Source: Ectobius pallidus (lineage: Eukaryota; Arthropoda; Insecta; Blattodea; Ectobiidae). Taken from it: a stretch of 64,000 nucleotides of DNA. The stretch spans positions 16,094,978 through 16,158,977 of the forward strand of contig CAXKWD010000011.1 in assembly GCA_964059195.1 (NCBI GenBank), read 5' to 3'. The position numbers were made by a program, and so were the translations under genes. Within the stretch, counting starts at the first letter, position 1. Every line of letters starts with the position of its first letter. The notes under the pieces are model-generated. The model had not been told where the DNA came from. It was given only the letters and a program-made list of their open reading frames with translations, and ran no database searches. This document shows positions 46,851 to 57,059 of the stretch, piece by piece.

Positions 46851-49570
46851 ATGTAGACAATTCAAGAATACCTACGTAAAATAAGGCTCTTATTCTTCGA
46901 GATTTAATAAATAAATAAATGCTTAATAAATAATTGCTATTAAGAATAAAATGGGCTGAAATCCTGTACCCTGTTACAATTACATTTATGTTTTTGATTT
47001 CACTAAATTCTCCTTTAATATTATTTTGTTCTGTTACTTAAATATGAGCGAAATAATTCATAGAACTATTTCTCTTGGAACAATGCAACTTATTTTTTGT
47101 AAAAACCGTGTAAAATTTTCTAATTAAATCTAGAATTATTACGGTATTTTTTTTTAGAATCTAAATATTTCATAACTCTCTCGATAAGACATTAACTACA
47201 ACTTCAAGAGACTGTTACGAAAACCGAATTGCTTTGATGATAATTTTCTTCTAAGCAAGTTCGATCACTTTTCAATACATTTTCTAATAATTTGGATAGA
47301 TCTGAAAGAAGACATAATTATGATTACTAGGATTTGTTGTACCCACCTTTCTATGTAGGCACTACACAGCTGAAAGAACTGATAAGGTGAAAGATTTGAG
47401 TCAGGCAATGAGAGTGAAGGTTATCAACGTAAGGCCCGCATTCCATGGAAGAATGAAACCTGTATACCAAAAATAATAAACTTTAACTGTAAAATAATAT
47501 AATTATGGAAATCCCGATGGGTTAATAAGTTTACTTAAAAACGTAGAAATGGAACGGAATCCGTTTTACTGCCAACATTTTAATTATGCATGTTATAAAA
47601 AGTTAAAACGTTTGAAAAAAAACTTAAGTGAACTATAGTTAAGTTGAAAATATCTACACAAATATCTACGTTAGTCTTACACATTGATTTTGGATGTGGT
47701 ATTTTCTCCATTGTTGATAATAAGTTTCCTAGACATAACGCAGCGAGAATGCTTCCTTAGTCAAAACAAAAAGATGTAATTTGTAAACGTAGTAATTTCA
47801 TACCCTTACCAAATATTAACATTATCTCGGAAAACTACATAATACCGCATTTTAAAAGTAGATTCATGACTTGATCCATACATTTTTAAAACTTATTCAA
47901 GTGTTGTTAATCCTGGTGGAATGGAGTCTTCCAATAAGACTTTATTTGGTTAGAGAATAGTAGGCCTATACTGCATTCTAAGTAAACGCCTAATGGATTT
48001 GTCTGAGCATACGGGCAGGACTCTTTTTACAGGAATACTTTTGTATACCTTCTAATTTTATTCATGTGTAGGTTTTACTTAGACCTACGTTTGTTTTATT
48101 CGATTTTTAATAGCTTACTACACCGTACCTTTGAAAATTTTACGTTAAGCTGTTTAAGGTTTGTTTATCATGATTTCCTGTAATGGATGGCTTCTAAATG
48201 ATCAGTAAAGCAGTAACCTTCAGATTATATAGACTAAGTTATTATTTTCCAAATAATTGATTGCAATAACAGGATAATAGTAATGATGCTGGTGATGATA
48301 AAAATAATACTACTAATAATAATATTGTTTTCTATTATGTTTCTGTTCTAGCCTGACAATGTTTTCTAACCTGAATTCATTCCAGGAAGGTTAAAAGAAA
48401 TAATTATTATTTAAAGTCATTACTGCCAACATTTTAAGCTAGATCTATCCGTTTCTTATGAACTGAAATTGCGAACAACTATAGCACTATATTTAGTATT
48501 TTCAGCAAGCAACATAGGTGTGAGTCCAGAATTATCAGGTACATGAACAATGTCCCATGGGTGTAAAAAGTAATTACTAAAGACCGGTTATAATTTCTAA
48601 CATTAGAACACATTTCAGGTAATACACAGAAAATCTTTGCCTTCTCTAAACTTCCACTTAACTACAGAAAAAAAAGCCACTTTACGATTCATCCTTGTAT
48701 AGGCCTAGATTACATTACCCGAAGTCAATGGCTTTATTTATAAAAAAAAAATCGATGTATCACGTAATTTCGACATTTCATGGGATACTTTACTATATAA
48801 CAGTTTAGGGAGCACCAAAAGCTACAGCAAGTCATCACAATAGCTAGGGACTACTTTTTAAAAAATATTGAAAACTGACAAAGAATACCGCAAACAAAGT
48901 TAATTAAAAGCACGTATAATTTATAACAAATCTATTGCCTCTTTATAATATAGAATGCAATTATTAAGCTAAAACCCTGCTTACAACTCGTGTATTAACA
49001 TAATAAAGGTAAATCAGCGAGGGTAGGCTAAAACATCAAATTGTAACATTCGTCAATTAATAATAGGCCTACACTTGATGTGGGCAATTAATGTCACAAT
49101 CCATGAACTCGTCGACTCTAGTCCTATATTGAATTAAAAATTAAATAACAAAACTCTAGCCTAAGTCCAAAATACGAAACACTAACCGTATAGAGAATTT
49201 AAAATAATTTGTTCTCATACATCTCAACTTACACTTTGTACACGGTACAGTCCAAAAAATCGGCTAATACCTTATCACAACAAACATCTTAGGACAAAGA
49301 AATAAGTAAATAAGTATATACATATACACGTATCAAATAACAAATTATGCATTTTAATTCATTATACAGAATAACGAATATCAAAGTCAAGAAAAGCATA
49401 AAATATTACCACTGAAAATTTTAAACGTTCTTTATTGTGAAGTTGAAGTTAGCCACATAGAAAATCTGTTGTTTAATAGTTTTCAGACAAGGAAAAGAAA
49501 CGGGAGACAAGATAGACGAAACAGGTAAACAAGCAGGAGACACAATAGACTAGCCTGTAAGATGCACGTG
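46851..49570. other. AT-rich stretch, probably intron of the gene starting at 49.65 kb
   Basis: No exon, paired terminus or protein fossil was recognised. If the exon at 49579-49649 is real, this lies in its first intron on the minus strand. I looked for, but did not find, a Wnt-like second exon. Confidence 0.4.
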
Positions 49571-49578
49571 GTACTTAC

Positions 49579-49649
49579 ATCCAGTTTGCCGATACTGTCT
49601 GTAGAAGGAGGAGAAGTGCGAGTGTCTCCAAATAGTATCGAAGCCACAT
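49579..49649 (-). CDS. first coding exon of a secreted protein (possibly Wnt16-like)
   Basis: On the minus strand the ATG at 49649-49647 opens MWLRYYLETLALLLLLQTVS, followed by ANW and two bases (AT) of the next codon. A strong donor GTAAGTAC follows at 49578-49571. The product starts with a charged tip, a leucine-rich core and a small-residue cleavage site (VSA), a typical signal peptide. Wnt proteins have a tryptophan-containing segment just after the signal peptide, and Wnt16 and Wnt4 start their mature part with NWM/NWL near an exon border. That makes a Wnt gene a reasonable guess, but 23 residues cannot prove it. The setting supports a real gene: CpG-richer DNA with CCAAT boxes upstream, a short upstream ORF, and no repeats over 500 bases. 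Later exons must lie at lower coordinates, within or beyond the window. Confidence 0.5.
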
Positions 49650-49682
49650 GGTGTTCAGAAACACTGCTTAAAAATTTTCACT

Positions 49683-49730
49683 TCACGTGAAAATACCTCC
49701 GTCGTCAGCAGTATCTGCTGTGGTCGTCAT
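49683..49730 (-). promoter_or_regulatory. upstream ORF in the 5' leader
   Basis: An ATG at 49730-49728 opens a 15-codon frame (MTTTADTADDGGIFT) ending in TGA at 49685-49683, 33 bases before the main ATG. If the leader is transcribed from above 49730, this uORF would lower translation of the main frame. Confidence 0.4.
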
Positions 49731-50000
49731 GTTTTCAGAGCAGAGGATCACTAAACATTCACTTCACTTTAACACTTCAAAATAACTTAACCGTGCGTTC
49801 GGAACAAAACCGACTCGTTTGGAAAGCAGTCACGAAGCAAAAGCAAAGCCGCTCCAAGTCTTTTCAAGTCTTGCTCGCGTACAGCCAGTTACGCGCTGCC
49901 ATTGGCTGCTCTCCCGTGATCGCATGCACTGCTATTGGTCTCTGACGGCAACTCACAGAACCTATCTGCAGGGGGGAAGGAGAGGGCCGGGCGACGGACA
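49731..50000 (-). promoter_or_regulatory. candidate promoter, CpG-richer with two CCAAT boxes
   Basis: On the minus strand CCAAT occurs in GCAGCCAATGGC (about 49893-49904) and AGACCAATAGC (about 49931-49941). CG dinucleotides are more frequent than in the surrounding DNA (gctcgcg, acgcgc, cccgtgatcgc, gggcgacgg). No TATA box was seen at a fitting place. The plus-strand frame across this region (49819-50100) has no recognisable family and is probably a by-product of the GC-richer composition. Confidence 0.45.
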
Positions 50001-50707
50001 ATCTTTCTTTCTCTTTAAAAAAAATGATAAAATTATGCCTCATAGTATTATGTCAGTATATTATGATATTGTTGTTAATTTAAGACTAAGATGTTCGTAG
50101 TTCAATGCCGTCTCCCACGAACTGCTTTCCCTAATTCATAGAAGAGATCGGACTGGTCACAGATAGTAAAAAATACAAAAAGAGATGAAAAAGTTACAAA
50201 GCAACTTCTTCGCAAGTGGATGCCGGAGAAAGAAACAGGTGAGCTCTCTCATTCCCACCCGCGAACACATTATCTGGCAGAGAAGAGCAGAATACCTCAC
50301 AAATACTTGTCTGAGCATTGTCATCTTAGCATTTTTTAAGAAATATTATCATTTCTCTTAGCATCAGCTGAGTCAGCTAGTAGCCTAACTTTGCAAGGTC
50401 ATTTCTAGTTCAGTCCCAAGCCATTATATTTCTTTTCAACTGGAAGAATGGGGTGAAAGTCCTTTTTCTCTTCAGAATTGAGAACCTCAGCCTAGCAACC
50501 AAGATGCTCACCTGTCAGACCACAACTAGCCCTCTCATTGGTTAGTTGTCATGGATATTGCATGTATTTCTGAGAGTCCACTCCACACGATTTCAAGATA
50601 GGCCTATTTAATCCTCCCCGTCTATTAATTACAAAATAAAATCGTATAAATGCTTTGAAACTACACGAAGTCATATTAGGTCTGTATATGACATATTATA
50701 TTTGATA
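50001..50707. other. upstream flank of the candidate gene
   Basis: No divergent gene was recognised. Bases 50220-50290 are somewhat GC-richer and contain CAGGTGAGC, a donor-like site. Confidence 0.35.
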
Positions 50708-50972
50708 ATTCTAGATTGATAGGGAAAAAGCGAATAAGTCAAAATTCCAAAGTTTCAGGAAAGACAAAAAAAAAAACAATTTATCTTCACAGCATTGTTA
50801 CACAATTTAGTTCAGTCCACCAGATATTTTTACACAGTATCTTATACCATGTAAAAATATCTGGATGGACTGATCTAAATATTGTAAAAATACTTTGGAA
50901 ATAAATCGTTATTTGTCTCTCCTAAACTTTGGTATTTTGACTTATTCGCTTTTTCCCTATCACTCTAGAATT
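50708..50972. mobile_element. 265-bp near-perfect hairpin element
   Basis: AATTCTAGA starts both ends in inverted orientation, and the two halves pair along almost the full length. The outer arm has GATAGGGAAAAAGCGAATAA and the inner arm AGTCCACCAGATATTTTTAC, against complements in the other half. The loop is only a few bases near 50840. It has no coding content and would fold into a long hairpin if transcribed. Confidence 0.85.
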
Positions 50973-51066
50973 TGGAACTGAATTGCACTTGAGCTTGAGT
51001 ATTTTGTTCCTTCGGGTGTCAGTCATTTTTTTCATTTGAAAATTGAATATGTGATTATATTGTAAG

Positions 51067-51352
51067 GACCGTCTGCGTGGTCTCCTGGTTAATTTCGCTG
51101 ACTCCAGATCAGCAAGCCCAGGTTCGATCCCCGGTACATCCTCTGATTTTTCTGAAGTACTGAGGGGTGTACTCAGCCTCGTGATTCTAACTGAGAAGCT
51201 ACTTGGTAGAGAAGAAGCGGCTCCTTTCACGGAAACCACCATTAACAGCCGTGAGAGTCGGCATGCTGACCACATGCCCCCAATTCTGCCATCTGCCTAC
51301 GGATGGTAGGCCTAGTTCATTCAGGGATGTAGCGCCACGGACTTTTTTTTTC
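51067..51352 (+). repeat. SINE family 3, copy with tRNA-like head
   Basis: GCGTGGTCTCCTGGTTAATT (A-box region) and CCAGGTTCGATCCCCGG (B box) start it; GTGTACTCAGCCTCGTGATT lies in the body; a T-rich tail ends near 51351. The duplication attgtaag is at 51059-51066 and 51353-51360. A fragment lies at 34851-35003. Confidence 0.82.
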
Positions 51353-51574
51353 ATTGTAAGGGATAGGGCTAGTGTGATTTGTGTGTATTCATATACTATT
51401 TTTTCTTTCTTTTATTGTGCATTGAATAAGAACGTAGTCCATCGTGGCCCTAGCTAATGTTTGGCATTTAATCTGTAAAAAGTAGTAAGGATTCTAAATC
51501 CTTATTAACCGGGTGTTTCAATTACTCTATTCTTTAGCTTCTCTTAAAATAATGGTAAACGAATGTCTGTATGA

Positions 51575-51690
51575 TGGATTGATGAATGTTTGACTGTTTG
51601 AATGAATGAAGGGAGGGTTGGATGACTGAATAATTGAATGAATAATTGGATGGATGGGTAAAAGGATGAATGGATGGTCGGGTCAAGTTA
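51575..51690. repeat. imperfect (GAAT/GGAT)n tandem repeat
   Basis: Tetranucleotide units gaat, ggat and gact over about 115 bases. Confidence 0.85.
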
Positions 51691-51891
51691 ATGACTGAAT
51701 GATTTTTAGATAGGCCTAGGTAGAAGGAGCGACGAGTGACAAACATACAGACTATGACAGACAGTAGGAATCATAAAACAAATAATATAGATTCAGAAAG
51801 TAAAGACATATGACAAAGAACAAAGAAAGCATTGTAGGAAATAAATATGGACGGTGAGCATGAGTGAAAAGCAATAAAAGCATTGCTAAAC

Positions 51892-52038
51892 CTTTCCGGG
51901 CTCTGTAGCCGTGGTCCGTCGGATGAGTCGACAGCAAGACCTCGCCGAGGAAACTTCGCCGCTGAAGATGTCTCCCGCAGTTGTGGGCGAAACGTCCGGA
52001 AACTCATCCGACGGACCACGGCTACAGAGCCCGGAAAG
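51892..52038. repeat. 37-bp perfect inverted repeat enclosing hammerhead-like motif, site 3
   Basis: CTTTCCGGGCTCTGTAGCCG and the next 17 bases at 51892-51928 are repeated exactly in reverse complement at 52002-52038. The 73-base loop contains CTGAAGA at 51962, a CCCGC/GTGGG stem and GAAACGTC at 51989. Several bases do not fit the minimal hammerhead. The frames across it are by-products. Confidence 0.85.
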
Positions 52039-52039
52039 T

Positions 52040-53391
52040 TTTAACAATTTGGACACCGGCCGTGAAAGCCTACATCATGCAATAAAAACAATTGCGAAAG
52101 AAGAAACCAGCACACTCAATATTCCAGCGGTTGGTATGTTTCTTTTTATGTCAAAAGTTCGCGGGTTGAAGCCTGATAAGTATATTAAATCTCGTCAGAT
52201 GCTTTCGTTTTGAAGGGAAACAAACCCGTTGGTCAGGTCTTGTAGATTTACGTATGTAAAGTAACTCCATACTTTTTTTTTTAAGTAAAATTGCTTGCCA
52301 TTTTGCTCCTCAATCTATCTTCCCCCAAGGAATACTGCATGAGGGATCGACTGAAATTTTATCGTTAGGGGGGATACGGAATTGTGTGGTTTCCTCAATT
52401 AAACTTCTAATAATCAACAAACGTTTATTAGATACATAACAACGGAGACGATTTTATAGGCTATTGAAAGTATTAAAATATAGCGTATAGAGCGTGGAAG
52501 TAATATAACTGTGCAGACTAAAGAGGGCAGTATATAACCTTAAAATAAACAAGAACCTATTCTGAGTTTTGTGGTTAAGTCCATGTTTAAAGAGATAATC
52601 AAATCATTAGTTACAACGGCGCGGAAGACACTTGCTTTGACATTGCCATACTTCGTGGAATATGTCATCCATGTAATAATGTTTGATTTATTTTGCACGT
52701 GGAATATGTCATCCATGCAATAATGTTTGATTTATTTTGAACGAAAACTATGAATTTTACTGGAATTTCGCGAAGGGGAAAATTGAAGGTGTCGGGGAAA
52801 GGTAATCCCACACAAACCACATTTTGAGAGTCGTATGCAACTTTGTAATAATGGTAATTAAATTAGGCTACTAGTATGAAAATTGTGAATCTCACGTTCC
52901 TCGATCCACAGACATATTCGTATCTTAACAAATGTCATTATAGGCTTTTTCCATAATGTACTATTTCATCGCAGTGAACAATTACATCTTTTTCTAATTT
53001 TTCTGGGATCATTGATTGATGTCTGTCAGAAAAAAATATTATAGGCGGAAAATGTCCCTACAACATGATGTAACGAGGGAAAATTTTATAAAAGGTGTAC
53101 TTTCTGATGAAGTCCCGTTAGAAAGATCAATAATGTCTCCTTCAGAATTTGACACACGCTGCGAAATTTGGAATATGTACGGTTTCTTTTCAAAACCTTC
53201 ATCATGCTTCAACCAGTGGAATATTAATCTAAACGCAAACGACATACCTTCCCAGTAAAGCCTTTGTGCAGTAGTGTAAGAGAAGATTGTCAAATTTCGT
53301 GGAAGTTAATTGCAATCTTCGTTGTTACTCATTTAAGAGGTTTCTTTAGCTGTTGTTCTGGTCATCTTTTTAAAGCAATGTCAGTCATAAC
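52040..53391. other. anonymous stretch with a tandem duplication
   Basis: A 44-base unit (cgtggaatatgtcatccatg...) is duplicated at 52654-52741. The ~80-codon frame at 53016-53258 has no family I recognise. Confidence 0.5.
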
Positions 53392-53752
53392 TGACCTGGG
53401 ATTTTAAGGCAAATGCCTATTTTGTTCCTTATGAAATAACATGAAAATTCCAAAAAATGTTGATATTTCACAATAAATCACTTATATTTATAGAGTTTTT
53501 TTAGTGCCCAAAATGCCTATTTGGCGCCTATTTTTACTATTTTAGTGCACAAAATGCCTATTTTGCACATTTAAAATAAAATTCAACTTCTGTAACTTTT
53601 ACAATCATTTAATGGACATCCCTGAATGATGAGCAGAACAGCAGAGGGTGGGTTTTTCACAGAAACTTGATTTTTCCAAACAATTGTCGCTGACTGACGG
53701 GAGAGGATTCGCTCAAAACAACAAGTAGCAGGTATATACTAAGAAGGGACAT

Positions 53753-54154
53753 AATATAAATAGAATCTTTGTCCTGCAAAAACGCATAATACGTACCATT
53801 TTTAATGCCAAGCCTCTCGATTCCTGCAAACCTTTATTTAAAACCCACAAGATCCTCCCACTACCATGTATCATTATTTTTGAAGCCGCCCTGTTTGCTT
53901 ATTCTCATAGACTCCTTTTCAAAGTTAATTCTGACTACCACTCTTACAACACCCGACATAAAAACAGCATAGCACTGACGAAACACTCTACCCATCTATT
54001 CAAATCTTCTCCATACTACTTATGCTCTAAGGTATTTAATTCACTCCCCTCTCATATCACATCACAAAAAACAGAAATTTCATTTAAGAAAATGCTCAAA
54101 TCCTTTCTTTTATCAAACTGTTTTTATAATATAAGTGATCTCTATTCTTTGTAA
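53753..54154 (+). pseudogene. non-LTR retrotransposon ORF2 C-terminus, open reading
   Basis: From 53753 to the TAA at 54152-54154 the frame is open for over 130 codons with no internal stop. It reads IFVLQKRIIRTIFNAKPL, then LFKTHKILPLP and FEAALFAYSH. The order continues with YHSYNTRHKNS, PYYLCSKVFNSLP and FKKMLKSFLL, closing with FYNISDLYSL. This is the CR1/jockey-type reverse transcriptase tail. There is no initiator and no catalytic (YxDD) region, so it is a 5'-truncated insert. The 3' tail follows to about 54460 and ends in (TAAC)n at 54424-54458. The intact frame suggests a young insertion. Confidence 0.87.
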
Positions 54155-54423
54155 GTGTGTATATACTGTATTCTTAAATTTATCATTCAATTTGTATAAT
54201 TCATCTTCCATATACTGTAAAATAGAGCTAGAAATAATATTAAAATGTATACTATAGTAAAATGTAGCATGTTTAAAGATTGTACATGTATTGAATATTT
54301 GTATGTAAATTATTAATTTGTAAATGTGTGTGTTAAACTTTAAGAAATGTAGTTTATAAGTATATGTAAACTTATAAATGTAGGTTAATGAAAAACACTG
54401 TACTGTGTAAGAAAATAAACTAG

Positions 54424-54424
54424 G

Positions 54425-54458
<34 letters not shown>
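54424..54458. repeat. (TAAC)n tail of the retrotransposon
   Basis: Eight to nine TAAC/CTAA units ending the insert, as simple-sequence tails do in this element class. Confidence 0.9.
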
Positions 54459-54459
<1 letters not shown>

Positions 54460-55139
54460 GCCAATATTTATATAATCCAAAACTGTTTTTGATAAATGTA
54501 TTTTTAATTCTGTCTTAATTTTGCAATTATTTCTGTTAAGAATAGGTATACCACGTTTTTTACAGTAAAAAAAGATCACGTTACAGTTGAAGATCACATT
54601 GTAGTATTTTTAAAGTCTATTTTCTGTCTGTCTACACATTTTTAAAGCTTATTTTAAGTGCCTACTTTCTCTTTTAAAAGCCTATTTGCTTGTTTTAAAA
54701 GCCTGTTTTAGGTGCCTAAAACTATTTTTTTAGAGCCTAAAATCCCAGGTCTAGTCATAACCAGTGGCAAGTGAGAATATGAAGGCTTCAGTTTTGAATT
54801 TCAACACGGAAATTTACACATATAAATATGAAATTTTTAAATATGTAACTTAATATAATGTAACAAGAATATTTAAAATGCCTACAAAAGATTAAAAATA
54901 CGTAAATAGTATCTTCACTAAAATAGTCCTTACATGTTCTGTCATGTACATTTATGATTTCCCCACAGTCTGAAAGTAAACAGCAAAATGTGCAATTACT
55001 GAGGCCCGGGGTTTAGCCAATAATTCGTCAAGTTAGTGGTGCACAAGGCATAGAAAGCTTTCTGAGTTAGTAAACAACTTGCATTGCCTGTGGCAGGTCA
55101 GGCGGCATTAGGTGCGGAATATTGCTGTGAGTGAAGTCA

Positions 55140-55750
55140 AACCATGCATAAACGAGGACGTCCGAAAACACAACAGTTTCAATTGTGGCTGAATATGGCA
55201 GTGAGTTTTTTTCCTCTGATGATCGGAATATTGTTTGTAAATTATGTGCAACAAATATAAGAGATGACCATAAATATATAAAACAACATAGGCCTTTCGC
55301 AAGTAAGAAGCATAAAAAACATGTTGAATTGTATAAACAGTGAGAAAGAGAGGTAGGAAATGTGCCTTCAACGTCAAATTATAGTTCAGACAGACATAAT
55401 GCCTTTTTAGTGATCTGTGTAACTTGATGGTTGGCGCTAATATTCCATTCTGGAATCTCGAAAATGAGTATTTCAAACAGTTTTTGGAGAAATACACTGG
55501 TAAAATTTTGCCATCTGGAACAACATGACGCAAAGAATATTTGAAACAGTGCTAAGAAAATGTGCTTAAGTATATCATAAACACCATGCCCGACAGTAAA
55601 GTATGGGTTCCCATAGACGAAGCGACAGATTGTGTTGGGAGGAATGTAGCACATGTAATTATTGATGGTACGCTAAGTGAAAACCATCCGTGAGAAAGAT
55701 ATTTAATAACTTCATCAGAATTAATAGAAAGAGTAAACCATTTAACCATT
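55140..55750 (+). pseudogene. hAT (CGGBP1-like) transposase, N-terminal half
   Basis: RGRPKTQQFQLWL, then a frameshift, then RNIVCKLCATNIRDDHKYI and KKHKKHVELYKQ form a BED-like C2H2-type zinc finger. After a shift, DLCNLMVGANIPFWNLENEY leads through two stop codons to SKVWVPIDEATD, where the aspartate is the first catalytic residue of hAT transposases. Then GRNVAHVIIDGTL and, after a stop, ERYLITSSELIERVNHLT. A SINE interrupts at 55751 and the C-terminal half does not continue after it. The group's C-terminal TRWGTW block is found instead at 33.5 kb. Two shifts and at least three stops make it inactive. The minus-strand frames here are shadows. Confidence 0.85.
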
Positions 55751-56185
55751 CTTAGGGGATGCGTTCGCTCCTCTCACGCAGGGGGCCCGGGTTCGAATCC
55801 TGGTCGGGACAAGTTACTAGGTGAGGTTTTTTCCGGTGTTTTTCCTCACCTTTGAGACAAATGTCGGGTAACTTTAGGCCCTTTAGGGCCTTGTGGTCCC
55901 CGGATATCATATGGCCGTCATTTTCATCTTCATCCCATCCTCGCTTTGTACAGAGTGATTGTGTGTGTGAATGGTGTGTCTCGTCCTTATGTGTTGGTGT
56001 TGTCTCGGAGGTGGCACCGGCATTGGGCCGATCACTCATCCGCGGAGGCCCTCTATGTTTTTATCTGGTCAAAAAAGTATGTATGTGATCCGTAGATAAT
56101 CCCTCTCCCTACAGGTCGCGGCTCTGTAAGGCCTGTAAGGCCCGGGCGGCGTAGGTCGCTGAAATGAAGAGGTGAAACTAAGGCA

Positions 56186-56217
<32 letters not shown>

Positions 56218-56219
56218 AA
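55751..56219 (+). repeat. SINE family 4 with (AAAG)n tail, inserted in hAT gene
   Basis: It begins TAGGGGATGCGTTCGC, has the B box GGGTTCGAATCCTGG and the body GTCGGGTAACTTTAGGCC and GATCACTCATCCGCGGAGG, and ends in about eight AAAG units. It is nearly identical over its first ~370 bases to the copy at 63601. It cuts the hAT transposase frame. Confidence 0.88.
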
Positions 56220-57059
56220 CATATTTGAGCAACCAAACCAACCCAACCCATCCACAACACAACCCAACCCACGACCCACAGCCCAAAATAACTCACACCG
56301 TTCACACGACACCCCACAACCTATAACCCAACTCACAACCCAATTCCTTAACAAATTCTTCTAAAAAGGCTTCATTTACCATAAAACATGTAAATACGAA
56401 AGAAGCTATATTTCTGTGTTCCTATATAAAAAGTATGCAATTTCATATCCTAGCCCTTGTTATATAGTAGGCTGACCAGACGTCCGCGATTTTGGGGGAA
56501 AAATAGATATTCAGCGAGAAAGCTGAAAACTGAAAAAGAGCAATACTAGAATTTAAGAGGATACCCTACAGAGGTGTGTTGGCTGAATAAAGATCAATCT
56601 GCCGATTTTATAGTTATTTATTATACTTCTTATGATTTATTTCCACGCAATTATTACGGCCTGTTTTCTACTCCAATACAATTTTGTTTAGGAACTGCTG
56701 CCTTTAGCCTATTACAGCGCTCTGAAGGCGTACTCTGCGGGAAGCGGGCGCTCTTGTATGGAATGCAGGTAGCCTAAGTGAAGCTGCAGATGATGTGAAC
56801 CGGTTGTAAGAGCCAGCTGATTACAGCATCACAATACCTCATCTCTCACGGCTGGACCTCCTACTTGCCATCCCACTGCACCAATTCGCTATTTTTGTTT
56901 CATTTTCCTCATTTTGTTGCTATGTCTCACATTCTTAACATAGTTGTTTAATTTCTTTTTCTAGCATTTGACTTTATCCTTACTTATATGCCATTTTTTC
57001 AATTCTTTTTTGGTTGGTTAAGTGATTAATTAATTAATTCTTGCATTTACTTATATTCT
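56220..57059. other. AACCC-rich run and anonymous stretch
   Basis: Bases 56228-56345 are A/C-rich (aacccaacccacgaccc type) with almost no G or T. They differ from the insect telomere unit TTAGG. TAGGCTGACCAGACGTCC at 56468 resembles a hAT left end, but no partner was found. Confidence 0.45.

Larger units (their letters stand above)
53392..54753 (+). mobile_element. hAT-type family 1, copy D, split by a non-LTR insertion
   Basis: The ends are TGACCTGGGATTTTAAGGC (one base lost) and, on the other strand, TAGACCTGGGATTTTAGG. The perfect 8-base duplication is gtcataac (53384-53391, 54754-54761). Bases about 53753-54460 are foreign: copies A-C run straight from GAAGGGACATAC to the AAAACTGTTTTTGATAAATG block. 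Without the insert this copy would be about 650 bp. Confidence 0.92.

Noticed and set aside
51065..51140. tRNA gene
   Set aside because: Head of SINE family 3; no 3' acceptor partner for GGACCGT, and the body continues.
55108..55654. Minus-strand frames of 141 and 91 codons
   Set aside because: They lie opposite a clear, although broken, hAT transposase on the plus strand.
56228..56345. Internal telomere repeat
   Set aside because: Units are AACCC/CCAAC type and irregular, not TTAGG/CCTAA.
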